Below are positions 8,128 through 16,300 of a stretch of DNA of 44,139 nucleotides, piece after piece. The notes beneath the pieces are model-generated. The model saw only the letters and a list, made by a program, of their open reading frames with translations. It was not told the DNA's origin and ran no database searches. Position 1 is the stretch's first letter, and each line of letters begins with the position of its first letter. The translations under genes were made by a program, and so were the position numbers. The DNA lies in NCBI GenBank assembly GCA_017623605.1, contig JAGAOR010000043.1:1-44139 (forward strand). The letters run 5' to 3'. This stretch comes from Clostridia bacterium (GTDB taxonomy: Bacteria; Bacillota; Clostridia; Christensenellales; Borkfalkiaceae).

Positions 8128-8155
8128 TTGAATTTCCGCGGAAATATTGTAAAAT
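8128..8155 (+). promoter_or_regulatory. Promoter of secA with an internal 14-bp palindrome
   Basis: TTGAAT (8128-8133) and TAAAAT (8150-8155) are separated by 16 bp. The perfect palindrome ATTTCCGCGGAAAT (8132-8145) fills most of the spacer and could be an operator. secA follows with CGGAG before its ATG. Confidence 0.55.
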
Positions 8156-8221
8156 AGTAATGTATGGAAAATTGCAGATTTTCCAAGTGTATAGAAAAAT
8201 AAAAAATCGGAGCTAAAAGTA

Positions 8222-11158
8222 ATGGGATTGTTCAAATATCTAATGGGCGGCGACGGCAGAAGAAGCTTAAAGAAGCTGAATAAAATGGCAGACGAGGTAG
8301 AACTGCTCGAAGCGAAGTATCAAGCGATGGACGACGAAACGTTGCAGGAGCAAACGGCGGTGTTCAAAGCGAGATTGCAAGGCGGGGAAACGCTAGACGA
8401 TATTCTCTACGAAGCGTTTGCCGCGCTTCGGGAAGCGGCTTGGCGCGTTTTGGGAATGAAGCACTTCCGCGTGCAGATCATCGGCGGTATCTGTTTGCAC
8501 CAAGGACGTATTGCGGAAATGCGTACGGGCGAGGGAAAAACGCTGGTATCGACGTTGCCTGCATACCTCAACGCCCTTTCGGGAAAGAGTGTGCATATCG
8601 TAACCGTCAACGATTATCTTGCCAAGCGCGACGCGGAATGGATGGGCAAGGTGCATAAATTTATGGGGCTTACGGTAGGCGTCGTCGTGCCGGGAATGGA
8701 CGACGAAGAGAAGCGCGCGGCGTATAAGTGCGATATAGTCTACGGCACGAACAACGAATTTGGCTTCGATTATTTGCGAGATAATCTCAAAACCGATCTT
8801 TCGAAAATGGTACAGCGTGATCTTACGTTTGCAATCGTGGACGAAGTGGACTCCATTTTAATCGACGAGGCGAGAACGCCGCTTATCATTTCGGGTAAGG
8901 GTGAAAAATCCTCGGATTTGTACGTACAAGTAGATAAGTTAGTGCGCACCCTTTCGGGCGGATTCGACGACGAGCTGAAAGAAGCGGAGGACGCGGCATT
9001 AAACGCGCTCCGCGCCGATAAAAAGAAAAAGAAAAAACAAATCGTAGACGACGAAGAAGAGGAAGATGCCGTCGATTATACGAAGATGACGTTGGAAGAG
9101 CAAGCCAACTACGAAGCAGAGCAAGCGGAAAAGAAAGCGGCTGCGCTTGCGGCAGCCCCTGAGGGCAAACGCTCGCTTGCGGCTTCAAAGGATTGGGATT
9201 ATATCATCAACCGCAAGGAAAAAACGGTGGAGCTTACGGATAGTGGTGCGAGAAAGGCGGAGAAATTTTTCCGCATCGACAATATCGCGGAAATCGAGCA
9301 CGCCGATCTCAACCACCACATTCAACAGGCGCTCAAAGCGCATAAGCTTTTCAAGCTGGACGAGGATTATATCGTCAGCGACGGGGAAGTAGTGATTGTA
9401 GACGAATTTACGGGACGACTTATGATCGGGCGTAGATATTCCGACGGTCTGCACCAAGCGATTGAAGCGAAAGAAGGCGTCGAGGTTCGTAGTGAAAACA
9501 AAACGTACGCGACCGTTACTTTCCAAAATTATTTCCGTTTATATTCCAAGCTTTCGGGCATGACGGGTACGGCGAAAACGGAAGAGGCGGAATTTAGAAC
9601 GATCTATTCGCTGGACGTCGTAGAGATCCCGACGAACAAGCCCGTACAGCGCGTTGATTTGCCCGATATGGTATATTCGACGGTAGACGGAAAAAAGCGA
9701 GCGATCGTAAACGAGATTATGGAACGGCACGAAAGCGGGCAGCCGATCTTGGTAGGTACGTCGTCGGTGGATAAATCGGAAGAAATTTCTCGACTTTTGA
9801 AGCGTAACGGCGTGAAGCATAGTATTTTGAACGCGAAAAACCACGAGCGTGAAGCGGAGATCGTAGCGCAAGCAGGTCGTCTTGGCGCGGTTACCATTTC
9901 GACGAATATGGCGGGGCGTGGTACGGATATTCTGCTTGGCGGTAATCCCGAATATCTTGCGAAAAAGCGGCTTCGTGAAGAGGGGGCAAAGCACGAGGAC
10001 ATCGAGCTTGCGATTAGCACGTATATCACCGACGTACCCGAAGATATTTTAGCACTTCGCGAGCGTTATAAAAAAGTTTACGAGCATTATAAAAAGGAAA
10101 CGGACGCGGAAAAGGAACAAGTGATCGCAAAGGGCGGGCTTTGCATTATCGGCACGGAACGCCACGAATCGCGTCGTATCGACAATCAGCTTCGCGGTCG
10201 TACAGGACGTCAAGGCGATATTGGTATGTCGGTATTCTTCTTATCGCTTGAAGACGATTTGGTGCTTCGCTTTGGCGGCGAGAGAATGAAATCGCTGTAC
10301 GCGTTTTTCAAGATCGACGAAGACACGTGTTTGCAATCGAAAATGTTATCTCGCGGCATTGAAAACGCGCAAAAGACGATCGAGGGCAGAAACTTCGGTA
10401 TCCGTAAGAACGTATTGCAATACGACGACGTTATGAATAAACAGCGTATGGTAATGTACGAAGAGAGAATGAACGTGCTTCGCGGCGCAGACGTACACGC
10501 GCAGGTACTCAAATATATCCCCGATTACGTAGCGGAAACGCTTGCTTCGGCGGTGAACGTGGAGGATATGCCCGAGCTTTGGAACGAAGACGAGCTCAAC
10601 GCCGCACTCGAAGCAAAGGTGTTGCCCGAGGGCACGAATTACGTAACCCGCGAACGGCTTATGAAATGGGATTACGAGCTTGCGCTGAAAAAGATTTCCA
10701 ACAAAGTCGTTAAGGAATACGAAAAGAAGATCGAGGAGCTGAAAGAGCAAGGTATTGATTTCTCGTCGGTGGAAAGACGGGTGCTGCTCATGACGGTGGA
10801 TCGTAATTGGATTGATCATATCGACGCAATGGATCAGCTTCGCAAAGGCATTTCCCTGCGCGCCTACGGACAGGTAGATCCGATCATTTCGTATAAGAAA
10901 GAGGGCTTTGATATGTTCGACGAAATGGTAGCGCGTATTCAACGCACGACGATCAGTGTTTTACTCAAAGTGAAAGTAGAGGTTCGCCCCGCTCCGTCTG
11001 CGCCCACCGCTCCGCAAGGAAACGCGCCTACGGCGCAACCCGCCGTTCCGCCCAGACGTTTCCGTCGCCAAATGCCAGAGCCTTTAACGAATATGTCGTC
11101 GTTCAAGGAAAGAATGGCAAAAGCGCAAGAAAATAAAAACGAAGAACAGGGTAAGTAA
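8222..11158 (+). CDS. secA: Preprotein translocase ATPase SecA, 978 aa
   Basis: This is the motor of Sec-dependent protein export. Nucleotide-binding domain 1 has Walker A RTGEGKT (about 100-106) and the DEAD-type box VDEVDSILIDEARTP (about 206). The preprotein cross-linking domain, domain 2 (TNMAGRGTDI, RQGRTGRQGD-like region) and the helical scaffold follow in order. Two features are unusual. A charged insert of about 75 residues (roughly 248-323, with runs of Lys and Glu/Asp) interrupts the N-terminal half, which explains the large size. The C-terminus is proline- and charge-rich and lacks the cysteine zinc motif that binds SecB in many bacteria. prfB starts only three bases after the stop. 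Confidence 0.96.
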   Translation: MGLFKYLMGGDGRRSLKKLNKMADEVELLEAKYQAMDDETLQEQTAVFKARLQGGETLDDILYEAFAALREAAWRVLGMKHFRVQIIGGICLHQGRIAEMRTGEGKTLVSTLPAYLNALSGKSVHIVTVNDYLAKRDAEWMGKVHKFMGLTVGVVVPGMDDEEKRAAYKCDIVYGTNNEFGFDYLRDNLKTDLSKMVQRDLTFAIVDEVDSILIDEARTPLIISGKGEKSSDLYVQVDKLVRTLSGGFDDELKEAEDAALNALRADKKKKKKQIVDDEEEEDAVDYTKMTLEEQANYEAEQAEKKAAALAAAPEGKRSLAASKDWDYIINRKEKTVELTDSGARKAEKFFRIDNIAEIEHADLNHHIQQALKAHKLFKLDEDYIVSDGEVVIVDEFTGRLMIGRRYSDGLHQAIEAKEGVEVRSENKTYATVTFQNYFRLYSKLSGMTGTAKTEEAEFRTIYSLDVVEIPTNKPVQRVDLPDMVYSTVDGKKRAIVNEIMERHESGQPILVGTSSVDKSEEISRLLKRNGVKHSILNAKNHEREAEIVAQAGRLGAVTISTNMAGRGTDILLGGNPEYLAKKRLREEGAKHEDIELAISTYITDVPEDILALRERYKKVYEHYKKETDAEKEQVIAKGGLCIIGTERHESRRIDNQLRGRTGRQGDIGMSVFFLSLEDDLVLRFGGERMKSLYAFFKIDEDTCLQSKMLSRGIENAQKTIEGRNFGIRKNVLQYDDVMNKQRMVMYEERMNVLRGADVHAQVLKYIPDYVAETLASAVNVEDMPELWNEDELNAALEAKVLPEGTNYVTRERLMKWDYELALKKISNKVVKEYEKKIEELKEQGIDFSSVERRVLLMTVDRNWIDHIDAMDQLRKGISLRAYGQVDPIISYKKEGFDMFDEMVARIQRTTISVLLKVKVEVRPAPSAPTAPQGNAPTAQPAVPPRRFRRQMPEPLTNMSSFKERMAKAQENKNEEQGK

Positions 11159-11161
11159 TAT

Positions 11162-12259
11162 ATGTTCAAAGCAGACGATTACAGATTAAAAATACAAGGT
11201 ATGCGCGGTATACTCAAAGAAGCGGAATACGCGTTAGACATAGAGCATTTGCGTCCGCGCCTTGCCGAGCTTGAAAAGGAACAGGAAAACCCCGACGTGT
11301 GGCAGGATCTTGAAAAATCCACCAAGATCGGCAGAGAGGTTTCCGCGATTCGGAACAAGATCGCCGCGTACGAAAAGGGCGCGAATGCGCTTTCCGACGC
11401 CGAGGACGTGATTGATTTGATCGAAGAAACGGAGGACGAAAGCCTGATTGCAGAGCTCGACGAAATGCTAACGGTTGCAGAAAAGGACATTGAAGATATG
11501 CGTATCCGCGCGATCTTGAAAGGTCCTTACGATAGCCACAACGCTATGCTCGCATTGCACGCGGGCGCGGGCGGCACGGAGGCTTGCGATTGGTGTCAAA
11601 TGTTATACCGTATGTATTGCCGCTATTGCGAAAAAATGGGTTTCAAGGTCTACGAGCTGGATAGAGAAGCGGGCGACGGCGCAGGCTTTAAAAGCGTGGA
11701 TTTCCGTGTGGAGGGCGAAAACGCCTACGGATATTTGAAAGCGGAAATGGGCGTACACAGACTCGTTCGTATTTCCCCGTTCGACGCAAACAAACGTCGC
11801 CAAACCTCCTTTTGCTCGCTGGAAGTTATGCCCGAGGTTGAGGACGACAACGAGGTGGAGATCAACGACGACGATATTCGTATCGACATTTACCATTCGG
11901 GCGGCGCAGGCGGACAGAACGTAAATAAGGTAGCTTCGGCGGTGCGTATTACCCACTTCCCCACGGGTATCGTAGTGCAATGTCAAAACGAGCGTTCACA
12001 GCTTCAAAATAAAGCAATGTGCTTTAATATGCTCCGTTCCAAGCTGCTCGAAAAGAAGATCGAACAGCGGCAAGCGGAAGCGGCGGCAATGAAAGGCGAC
12101 GTGAAAAAAATCGAATGGGGCGCGCAAATCCGCTCCTACGTATTCTGTCCTTACACGCTTGCCAAGGATCACCGCACGGGCTATGAAAAGGGCGACATTC
12201 AAGCGGTTATGGACGGGGATATTCACGGCTTCGTAATTGATTATTTAAAGAAATCATAA
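11162..12259 (+). CDS. prfB: Peptide chain release factor 2, 365 aa, without the usual frameshift
   Basis: It releases finished proteins at UGA and UAA stop codons. The tripeptide SPF (in LVRISPFDANKRRQ), which reads the stop codon in RF2, and the catalytic GGQ (HSGGAGGQNVNKV, about 243-255) are both present; RF1 would carry PxT instead of SPF. The reading frame is continuous from ATG 11162. The in-frame UGA with the CTTTGA slippery site that usually autoregulates prfB near codon 25 is absent, where the sequence reads GMRGILKEAEYA. It follows secA by three bases, a common arrangement in Firmicutes, and is closed by a terminator. Confidence 0.96.
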   Translation: MFKADDYRLKIQGMRGILKEAEYALDIEHLRPRLAELEKEQENPDVWQDLEKSTKIGREVSAIRNKIAAYEKGANALSDAEDVIDLIEETEDESLIAELDEMLTVAEKDIEDMRIRAILKGPYDSHNAMLALHAGAGGTEACDWCQMLYRMYCRYCEKMGFKVYELDREAGDGAGFKSVDFRVEGENAYGYLKAEMGVHRLVRISPFDANKRRQTSFCSLEVMPEVEDDNEVEINDDDIRIDIYHSGGAGGQNVNKVASAVRITHFPTGIVVQCQNERSQLQNKAMCFNMLRSKLLEKKIEQRQAEAAAMKGDVKKIEWGAQIRSYVFCPYTLAKDHRTGYEKGDIQAVMDGDIHGFVIDYLKKS

Positions 12260-12260
12260 A

Positions 12261-12285
12261 AAAAAGCGGCAAACGCCGCTTTTTT
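12261..12285 (+). terminator. Terminator after prfB
   Basis: The hairpin AAAAAGCGGC (12261-12270), loop AAAC, GCCGCTTTTT (12275-12284), ends in a six-T run. It lies between the prfB stop and tsaD, so tsaD depends on read-through or an unseen promoter. Confidence 0.85.
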
Positions 12286-12298
12286 GGACAATAAGCGT

Positions 12299-13351
12299 AT
12301 GAAAACAAACGAAAAGAAAAATCCGATTATATTAGGCATAGAATCCTCGTGCGACGAAACGGCGGCGGCGGTGATTTGCGGCAGAAAAATCCTGTCGGAC
12401 GAAATCGCCTCGTCGGCAGATATTCAATCGCTTTATGGCGGCGTCGTACCCGAAATCGCTTCCCGCGCGCATACGGACGCGGTGGCGTCGGTGGTAGAAC
12501 GCGCCGTGAAAAACGCGGGGATTACCTATCAAGATATAGACGCGGTTGCGGTAACCTACGGCGCGGGCTTGCTTGGCGCGCTCCTCGTTGGAGTGTCCTT
12601 TGCCAAGGCTTTTGCCTACGCGCTAAATAAGCCGCTAATTGCCGTTAATCATATTAGGGGACATCTCGCGGCGGCGTATTTGGATGAGCCGACGTTAAAA
12701 CCTCCCTTTATTACGTTGCTTGCAAGCGGCGGTCATACCGCGATTTTGCATACGAAAACGCAATCGGAATTTGAAATTTTAGGCGCAACGTTAGACGACG
12801 CGGTGGGCGAGGCGTTCGATAAGGTGGCAAGGGTTTTAGGATTAAAATATCCCGGGGGTCCGCATATCGAGCGGTGTGCGAAAGAGGGCAAGCCCGTGAT
12901 TCCTATGCCCAAAATGCTCAAAGGCGGCGGTGGTTATAATTTTTCGTATAGCGGGTTGAAAACCGCGGTGATCAACTATTGCCACACGTGCGAGCAACGG
13001 GGCGAAAACTATCAAAAGGCAGACGTGGCGGCTTCCTTTCAATGCGCCGCGATCGACGTACTCGTAGAAAAGACGGTAGCGGCGGCAAAGGAACGGGGTG
13101 TAAATTGCGTAACGGCGGGGGGCGGCGTGGCGGCGAACGGGTATTTGCGCGAATCGCTCAAAGCGGCGTGTCAGAAAAACGGATTGCACTTGGTGTTGCC
13201 CGAAAAACGCTATTGTACGGACAACGCGGCAATGATCGCGGCGGAGGGCTTAACGCAATATCAGCTCGGCAATTTTGCCGATCTGCGTTTGACGGCAAAG
13301 GCTTCTATCCCGCTTGCGGCAACTTTGAAAACGGTGCAAAACGGGAAGTAG
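12299..13351 (+). CDS. tsaD: tRNA N6-threonylcarbamoyladenosine transferase TsaD, 350 aa
   Basis: It transfers the threonylcarbamoyl group to A37 of ANN-decoding tRNAs, acting with TsaB and TsaE (not in the window). Motifs in order are ILGIESSCDETAAAV, the metal-binding NHIRGHLAAAYL, ASGGHTAILH, GLKYPGGPHIERCAKEG, NFSYSGLKTAVINY, GGGVAANGYLRE and YCTDNAAMIAAEGL. The metal histidines are kept, but the usual Glu between them (HxEGH) is Arg here. I start at ATG 12299; an in-frame TTG at 12284 lies inside the terminator T-run. The ribosome site is weak. The next gene starts 13 nt downstream. Confidence 0.95.
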   Translation: MKTNEKKNPIILGIESSCDETAAAVICGRKILSDEIASSADIQSLYGGVVPEIASRAHTDAVASVVERAVKNAGITYQDIDAVAVTYGAGLLGALLVGVSFAKAFAYALNKPLIAVNHIRGHLAAAYLDEPTLKPPFITLLASGGHTAILHTKTQSEFEILGATLDDAVGEAFDKVARVLGLKYPGGPHIERCAKEGKPVIPMPKMLKGGGGYNFSYSGLKTAVINYCHTCEQRGENYQKADVAASFQCAAIDVLVEKTVAAAKERGVNCVTAGGGVAANGYLRESLKAACQKNGLHLVLPEKRYCTDNAAMIAAEGLTQYQLGNFADLRLTAKASIPLAATLKTVQNGK

Positions 13352-13364
13352 ACGGGAAACAAAA

Positions 13365-14309
13365 ATGGAACATTTTATAGAAATTTTAAAACACGCCGCA
13401 GTTGATACGCTCCCGCTTTTGCCGTGGATCTTGTTGATGTACGTTCTGATCGAGCTTTTGGAAAGTAAAACGGATCTTAAAACGGCGAACCGCTTTGGCG
13501 GGAAATACGGTCCTGTGGTGGGCGCGGCGACGGGGTTAATTCCGCAATGCGGCTTTTCCGTTATGGCGGCAAAATTATTCGAGCAAAAATATATCACGCT
13601 CGGCACGCTTCTTGCGATCTTTTTTTCCACGAGCGACGAAGCGTTTATCATTCTGCTCTCCTCGGGTGAGGGCGCGGTTTGGGTATTGCCGACGCTTGCT
13701 TTAAAAATTGTGTTCGGTGTGATAATCGGCTACGCCGTAGACGGCGCGTTGAAATGGCTTGGCAGGGGGCAGGTATGCGTTGAAATGCCTGAAATGCAAA
13801 ACGGCTCACCTAAGAGCGTGCACGAGATTTTTATAAAAAATTATTTAGACGATAAAGACGTTGACGTCGTTTGTTCTTGCGGCAAAGATCACGCGGATAG
13901 CGCGCCTTGGAGAAAATATCTGCTCAATCCTTTGTTGCACGCGTTAAAGGTGGCGGCGTTCATATTCCTCGTGAATTTCGTGCTAACGGCAATCGTGCAC
14001 GGGGTAGGGGAAGAAAATTTCGTGGCGTTTATGCACCGCAACCGTTTCGTGCAACCGTTTATCGCTTGCGCGATCGGGCTCATTCCCAACTGCGCTTCGA
14101 GCGTGGTGATCACGGAAGCGTTTTTAGGCGGCGGGATCGCGTTCGGCTCGTTCGTGGCGGGACTTTGCGCAAATGCTGGTATGGGCTTTGTCGTACTGTT
14201 CCGAAACGTACGCAAATGGAAACGGAATTTGTGGCTCTTCGGCTTTTGTTATCTCGTTTCCGTATTGATCGGGCTTTTGCTCAATATCGCGCCGCTTTCG
14301 CTTGTTTAA
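13365..14309 (+). CDS. ArsP_2-type putative metal permease, 314 aa
   Basis: This polytopic membrane protein looks like the family annotated as putative manganese transporter or ten-TM heavy-metal exporter (ArsP_2, PF11449). Two similar halves each carry a GLIPQCGF/GLIPNCAS motif: TGLIPQCGFSVMAAKLF (about 56-72) and CAIGLIPNCASSVVITEAF (about 236-254), typical of an inverted repeat around a transport site. A cytoplasmic loop holds a Cys/His cluster (CSCGKDH, about 169-175) that could bind metal. The substrate is not certain. It is probably transcribed with tsaD. Its stop codon lies inside the SigB-like promoter of the next operon. Confidence 0.8.
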   Translation: MEHFIEILKHAAVDTLPLLPWILLMYVLIELLESKTDLKTANRFGGKYGPVVGAATGLIPQCGFSVMAAKLFEQKYITLGTLLAIFFSTSDEAFIILLSSGEGAVWVLPTLALKIVFGVIIGYAVDGALKWLGRGQVCVEMPEMQNGSPKSVHEIFIKNYLDDKDVDVVCSCGKDHADSAPWRKYLLNPLLHALKVAAFIFLVNFVLTAIVHGVGEENFVAFMHRNRFVQPFIACAIGLIPNCASSVVITEAFLGGGIAFGSFVAGLCANAGMGFVVLFRNVRKWKRNLWLFGFCYLVSVLIGLLLNIAPLSLV

Positions 14310-14329
14310 AGCGGGATGGAAAGTGGTAT
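14304..14329 (+). promoter_or_regulatory. SigB/SigF-like promoter of the sigma operon
   Basis: GTTTAA (14304-14309), 14 bp, TGGTAT (14324-14329). The SigB consensus is GTTTAA, 12-15 bp, GGGTAT, so 11 of 12 bases agree. It lies 25 bp before the start of a STAS gene whose operon encodes a SigB/SigF-family sigma factor, and it overlaps the stop codon of the upstream permease. No good housekeeping promoter is seen at this point. Autoregulation is inferred. Confidence 0.6.
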
Positions 14330-14354
14330 ATATAAATATAAGGAGAAAACGGCA

Positions 14355-14663
14355 ATGGAAGAAGTAAAAATCGAGGGGCTCGTAGACGGGCGTTTAAAAA
14401 TCAACCTTTCGGGGGATATCGACCTTGGTAATGCCGAAGCGTTTTATCAAGTGGTGTCCGAAGCGTATAAAACCAACCCTGCAAGTATCACGTTCGATTG
14501 TAAGGAGCTGGATTTTATTGATAGCACCACGCTCGGCACGTTCGTAAAAATCCTCAAAATTTTAAAATCGGACGGCTTTGATATGAGGCTCGTAGGCTTA
14601 CAACCGAAAATCAAGAAATTGTTTTTGATTTGCTCGCTTGATTCAATTATTTCGATCGAATAA
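14355..14663 (+). CDS. STAS-domain anti-sigma factor antagonist (SpoIIAA/RsbV-like), 102 aa
   Basis: This small cytosolic protein is of the anti-anti-sigma class. In known systems the unphosphorylated form binds the HATPase anti-sigma factor and frees the sigma factor. The motif DFIDSTTLGTF places the phosphorylatable serine at Ser57, and the N-terminal LSGDIDLGNAEAF strand-helix is typical. I start at ATG 14355 with AGGAGA eight bases upstream, not at an earlier in-frame codon. It is the first gene of the operon behind the SigB-like promoter. It could equally be called RsbV- or SpoIIAA-like; sequence alone does not separate them. Confidence 0.88.
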   Translation: MEEVKIEGLVDGRLKINLSGDIDLGNAEAFYQVVSEAYKTNPASITFDCKELDFIDSTTLGTFVKILKILKSDGFDMRLVGLQPKIKKLFLICSLDSIISIE

Positions 14664-14799
14664 AACACGTATATGCGTCGCAATACGCCGTTGCTCTACG
14701 TTTTCCTTGCTCGTTTACGTAATGTAAACATCCCTTCGGAAAGCCTCGCGCGCCTTGTCTTGCTCGCATCTCCGCGTTTTATGAGTTTTGGAGAAGATT
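14664..14799 (+). other. 136-nt intra-operon spacer with hairpin and repeat-like sequence
   Basis: This is an unusually long gap inside an otherwise tight operon. It contains the small hairpin GTTTAC-GTAAT-GTAAAC (about 14714-14730) and a C/T-rich stretch (TTGCTC, CTTGCTCG, CTTGTCTTGCTCGC) resembling short dispersed repeats I recall from other genomes; I cannot verify that here. No T-run makes it a clear terminator. It might lower expression of the downstream genes relative to the STAS gene. Confidence 0.4.
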
Positions 14800-15156
14800 A
14801 TGGAAAAATTTTTAGTAGACCTCCCGCTTACGGGAGAATATCTCACGACGGTTCGTTTAACGACGGGCGGACTTTGCGCGCTCGTCGGCTTCGACGTAGA
14901 CGCGGCGGAGGATTATAAGGTCTGCGTAACGGAAAGCTTGTTGATCTTAAAGCGAAACGGTTATACGCGCGCTTCGATCGCCTTTGAAGTAGGTGAGGCG
15001 CTTGCCTGCAACGTATGCGGCGCGGAAAAGTCGGGGAAGCAAGAGGACTCCATTGAAGACGAAATCTCGCGCGCGCTTCTTGCCGCGCTCGTGGGCGAGG
15101 TGGAATTTATAAAAGATAGCGACGGCGCGGTAAAATCCATCGCTTTTGCAGGTTGA
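14800..15156 (+). CDS. Degenerate RsbW/SpoIIAB-like protein, 118 aa
   Basis: The first 55 residues follow the HATPase_c_2 anti-sigma pattern (LPLTGEYLTTVRLTTGGLCALVGF, then VDAAEDYKVCVTESLLIL), as in RsbW, where this region leads into the N-box E-x3-N-x3-H. Here Glu45 is present, but the Asn and His positions are replaced (ESLLILKRN). The G1 (DxGxG) and G2 (GxGL) ATP-binding boxes are missing from the shortened C-terminal half. It therefore should not phosphorylate anything. It may be a scaffold, a decoy that binds the sigma or STAS protein, or a decaying copy. The ATG at 14800 has GGAGA six bases upstream. It stops 23 nt before the sigma gene start. Confidence 0.65.
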   Translation: MEKFLVDLPLTGEYLTTVRLTTGGLCALVGFDVDAAEDYKVCVTESLLILKRNGYTRASIAFEVGEALACNVCGAEKSGKQEDSIEDEISRALLAALVGEVEFIKDSDGAVKSIAFAG

Positions 15157-15179
15157 TAGGGCATAGGGCGGAAGAGAAA

Positions 15180-15902
15180 ATGAACGAGCTGTTCGAGCGA
15201 TACAAAGAGACGGGCGATATTCGTATTCGAAACGAGATCGCCGAGAAATATCTCTACATAGCCGACATTCTCGCGAAAAAATTCGTGGGGCGGGGCGTGG
15301 AATACGACGATTTGAAACAAGTGGCGTCGTATGCGCTTTTGCGTGGGATCGACCGTTTTGATCCGTCGCTGGGTATGCAATTCACGACCTTTATCACCCC
15401 CACGATCACGGGCGAGATTAAAAATTATTTCCGCGATAAATCACGGCTCGTAAAATTGCCTCGTCGGCTTGGTGAGATCAGCGTGTCAGTGCGCAATTTT
15501 TCTAGCGAATACGAAGCGAAAAACGGTATCAAACCGAGCGTGAGGCAGATCGCCGAAACGCTTTCCCTTTCCGAGGAAGACGTGGTAAAGGCACTTGAAG
15601 TAGGCGGCACGGTATCGCTTGACGGAATGTCAAGCGACGCGGAAACCGAGAATGATAAATCGCTATATTCTCTGCTTGCAAGCGGCGAGGACGCTTACGA
15701 AAAATTTGAGATCAAGGAAGCGTTGCTTGCGGCAATGCGCGATTTTAGCGACACGGAAAAGGCGTTAATCGAATACCGTTTCGTTCGTGCGCTTTCGCAA
15801 AGTGAAACGGCAAAAAAGTTAGGCGTTTCGCAAATGTTCGTGTCCCGAATGGAGCGGAGATTGTTGCTTCGGCTTAAAGAACGCTTACAAGATAGCGTTT
15901 GA
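15180..15902 (+). CDS. RNA polymerase sigma factor of the SigB/SigF/SigG family, 240 aa
   Basis: This is a group 3 alternative sigma factor. Region 2 covers about 17-88, including the DLKQVASYALLRGIDRFDPS core-binding segment and the FTTFITPTITGEIKNYFRD -10-recognition helix. Region 3 is at about 100-165, and region 4 at about 185-235 has the helix-turn-helix SQSETAKKLGVSQMFVSRME. The order STAS, HATPase-like, sigma recalls spoIIAA-spoIIAB-sigF, but a second HATPase gene follows. The start ATG 15180 has GGAAGAG upstream. It might control stress response or a developmental programme; no sporulation genes are visible here, so I do not call it SigF. Confidence 0.88.
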   Translation: MNELFERYKETGDIRIRNEIAEKYLYIADILAKKFVGRGVEYDDLKQVASYALLRGIDRFDPSLGMQFTTFITPTITGEIKNYFRDKSRLVKLPRRLGEISVSVRNFSSEYEAKNGIKPSVRQIAETLSLSEEDVVKALEVGGTVSLDGMSSDAETENDKSLYSLLASGEDAYEKFEIKEALLAAMRDFSDTEKALIEYRFVRALSQSETAKKLGVSQMFVSRMERRLLLRLKERLQDSV

Positions 15903-15913
15903 GGGAGGACGGT

Positions 15914-16273
15914 ATGTTTTTTCAAATCAACGATTACGCTTCCCTGCGCGAAGCGATAGAAGACGTAAGCCGATTTTTAAACGAAAAGGACGTACCCTCC
16001 GAGCGGGTATTCGACGCGCGGCTTGTAGTAAACGAATTGATAGGGAACGTTTTTAGGCACGCAAAGTCAACGGCACGGCTTGGCGTAGAGCTCAACGGTG
16101 GATTTTTAGAGCTGCACGTGTTATCTGAAATTCCTTTTATCCCACCCACGATCAGTAAAAGAGCGGAAGTGTTTGCGGAAAACGGTAGAGGACTCTTTCT
16201 TGTAGATAGCGTAAGTGAGGAACGAAGCCTTACCGAGGAGGGGGGAATCCTCGTCCGAATAAAAATTAAATAA
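15914..16273 (+). CDS. HATPase_c_2 anti-sigma factor (RsbW/SpoIIAB-like), 119 aa
   Basis: This is the likely anti-sigma kinase of the operon. The N-box is intact (NELIGNVFRHA: Glu41, Asn45, His49), and a glycine-rich G2 box follows (ENGRGLFLVDSV, 89-100). The G1 aspartate of the usual D-x-G-x-G is not evident: the equivalent stretch reads HVLSEIPFIPP. It might bind ATP weakly or not hydrolyse it normally. A strong GAGGGAGG site precedes ATG 15914, and the start lies 11 nt after the sigma stop. Which of the two HATPase-like proteins holds the sigma factor is open; this one is the better candidate. Confidence 0.82.
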   Translation: MFFQINDYASLREAIEDVSRFLNEKDVPSERVFDARLVVNELIGNVFRHAKSTARLGVELNGGFLELHVLSEIPFIPPTISKRAEVFAENGRGLFLVDSVSEERSLTEEGGILVRIKIK

Positions 16274-16300
16274 TTTTCCAAAGCATAAAAAAGCATAAAA

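Noticed and set aside
12284-12298. Earlier TTG start for tsaD
   Set aside because: It lies in the T-run of the prfB terminator and has no ribosome site; family alignment favours the ATG at 12299.
14673-14918. 81-codon frame across the spacer of the sigma operon
   Set aside because: It overlaps the start of the better supported RsbW-like gene in another frame and has no ribosome site; the spacer looks repeat-like.
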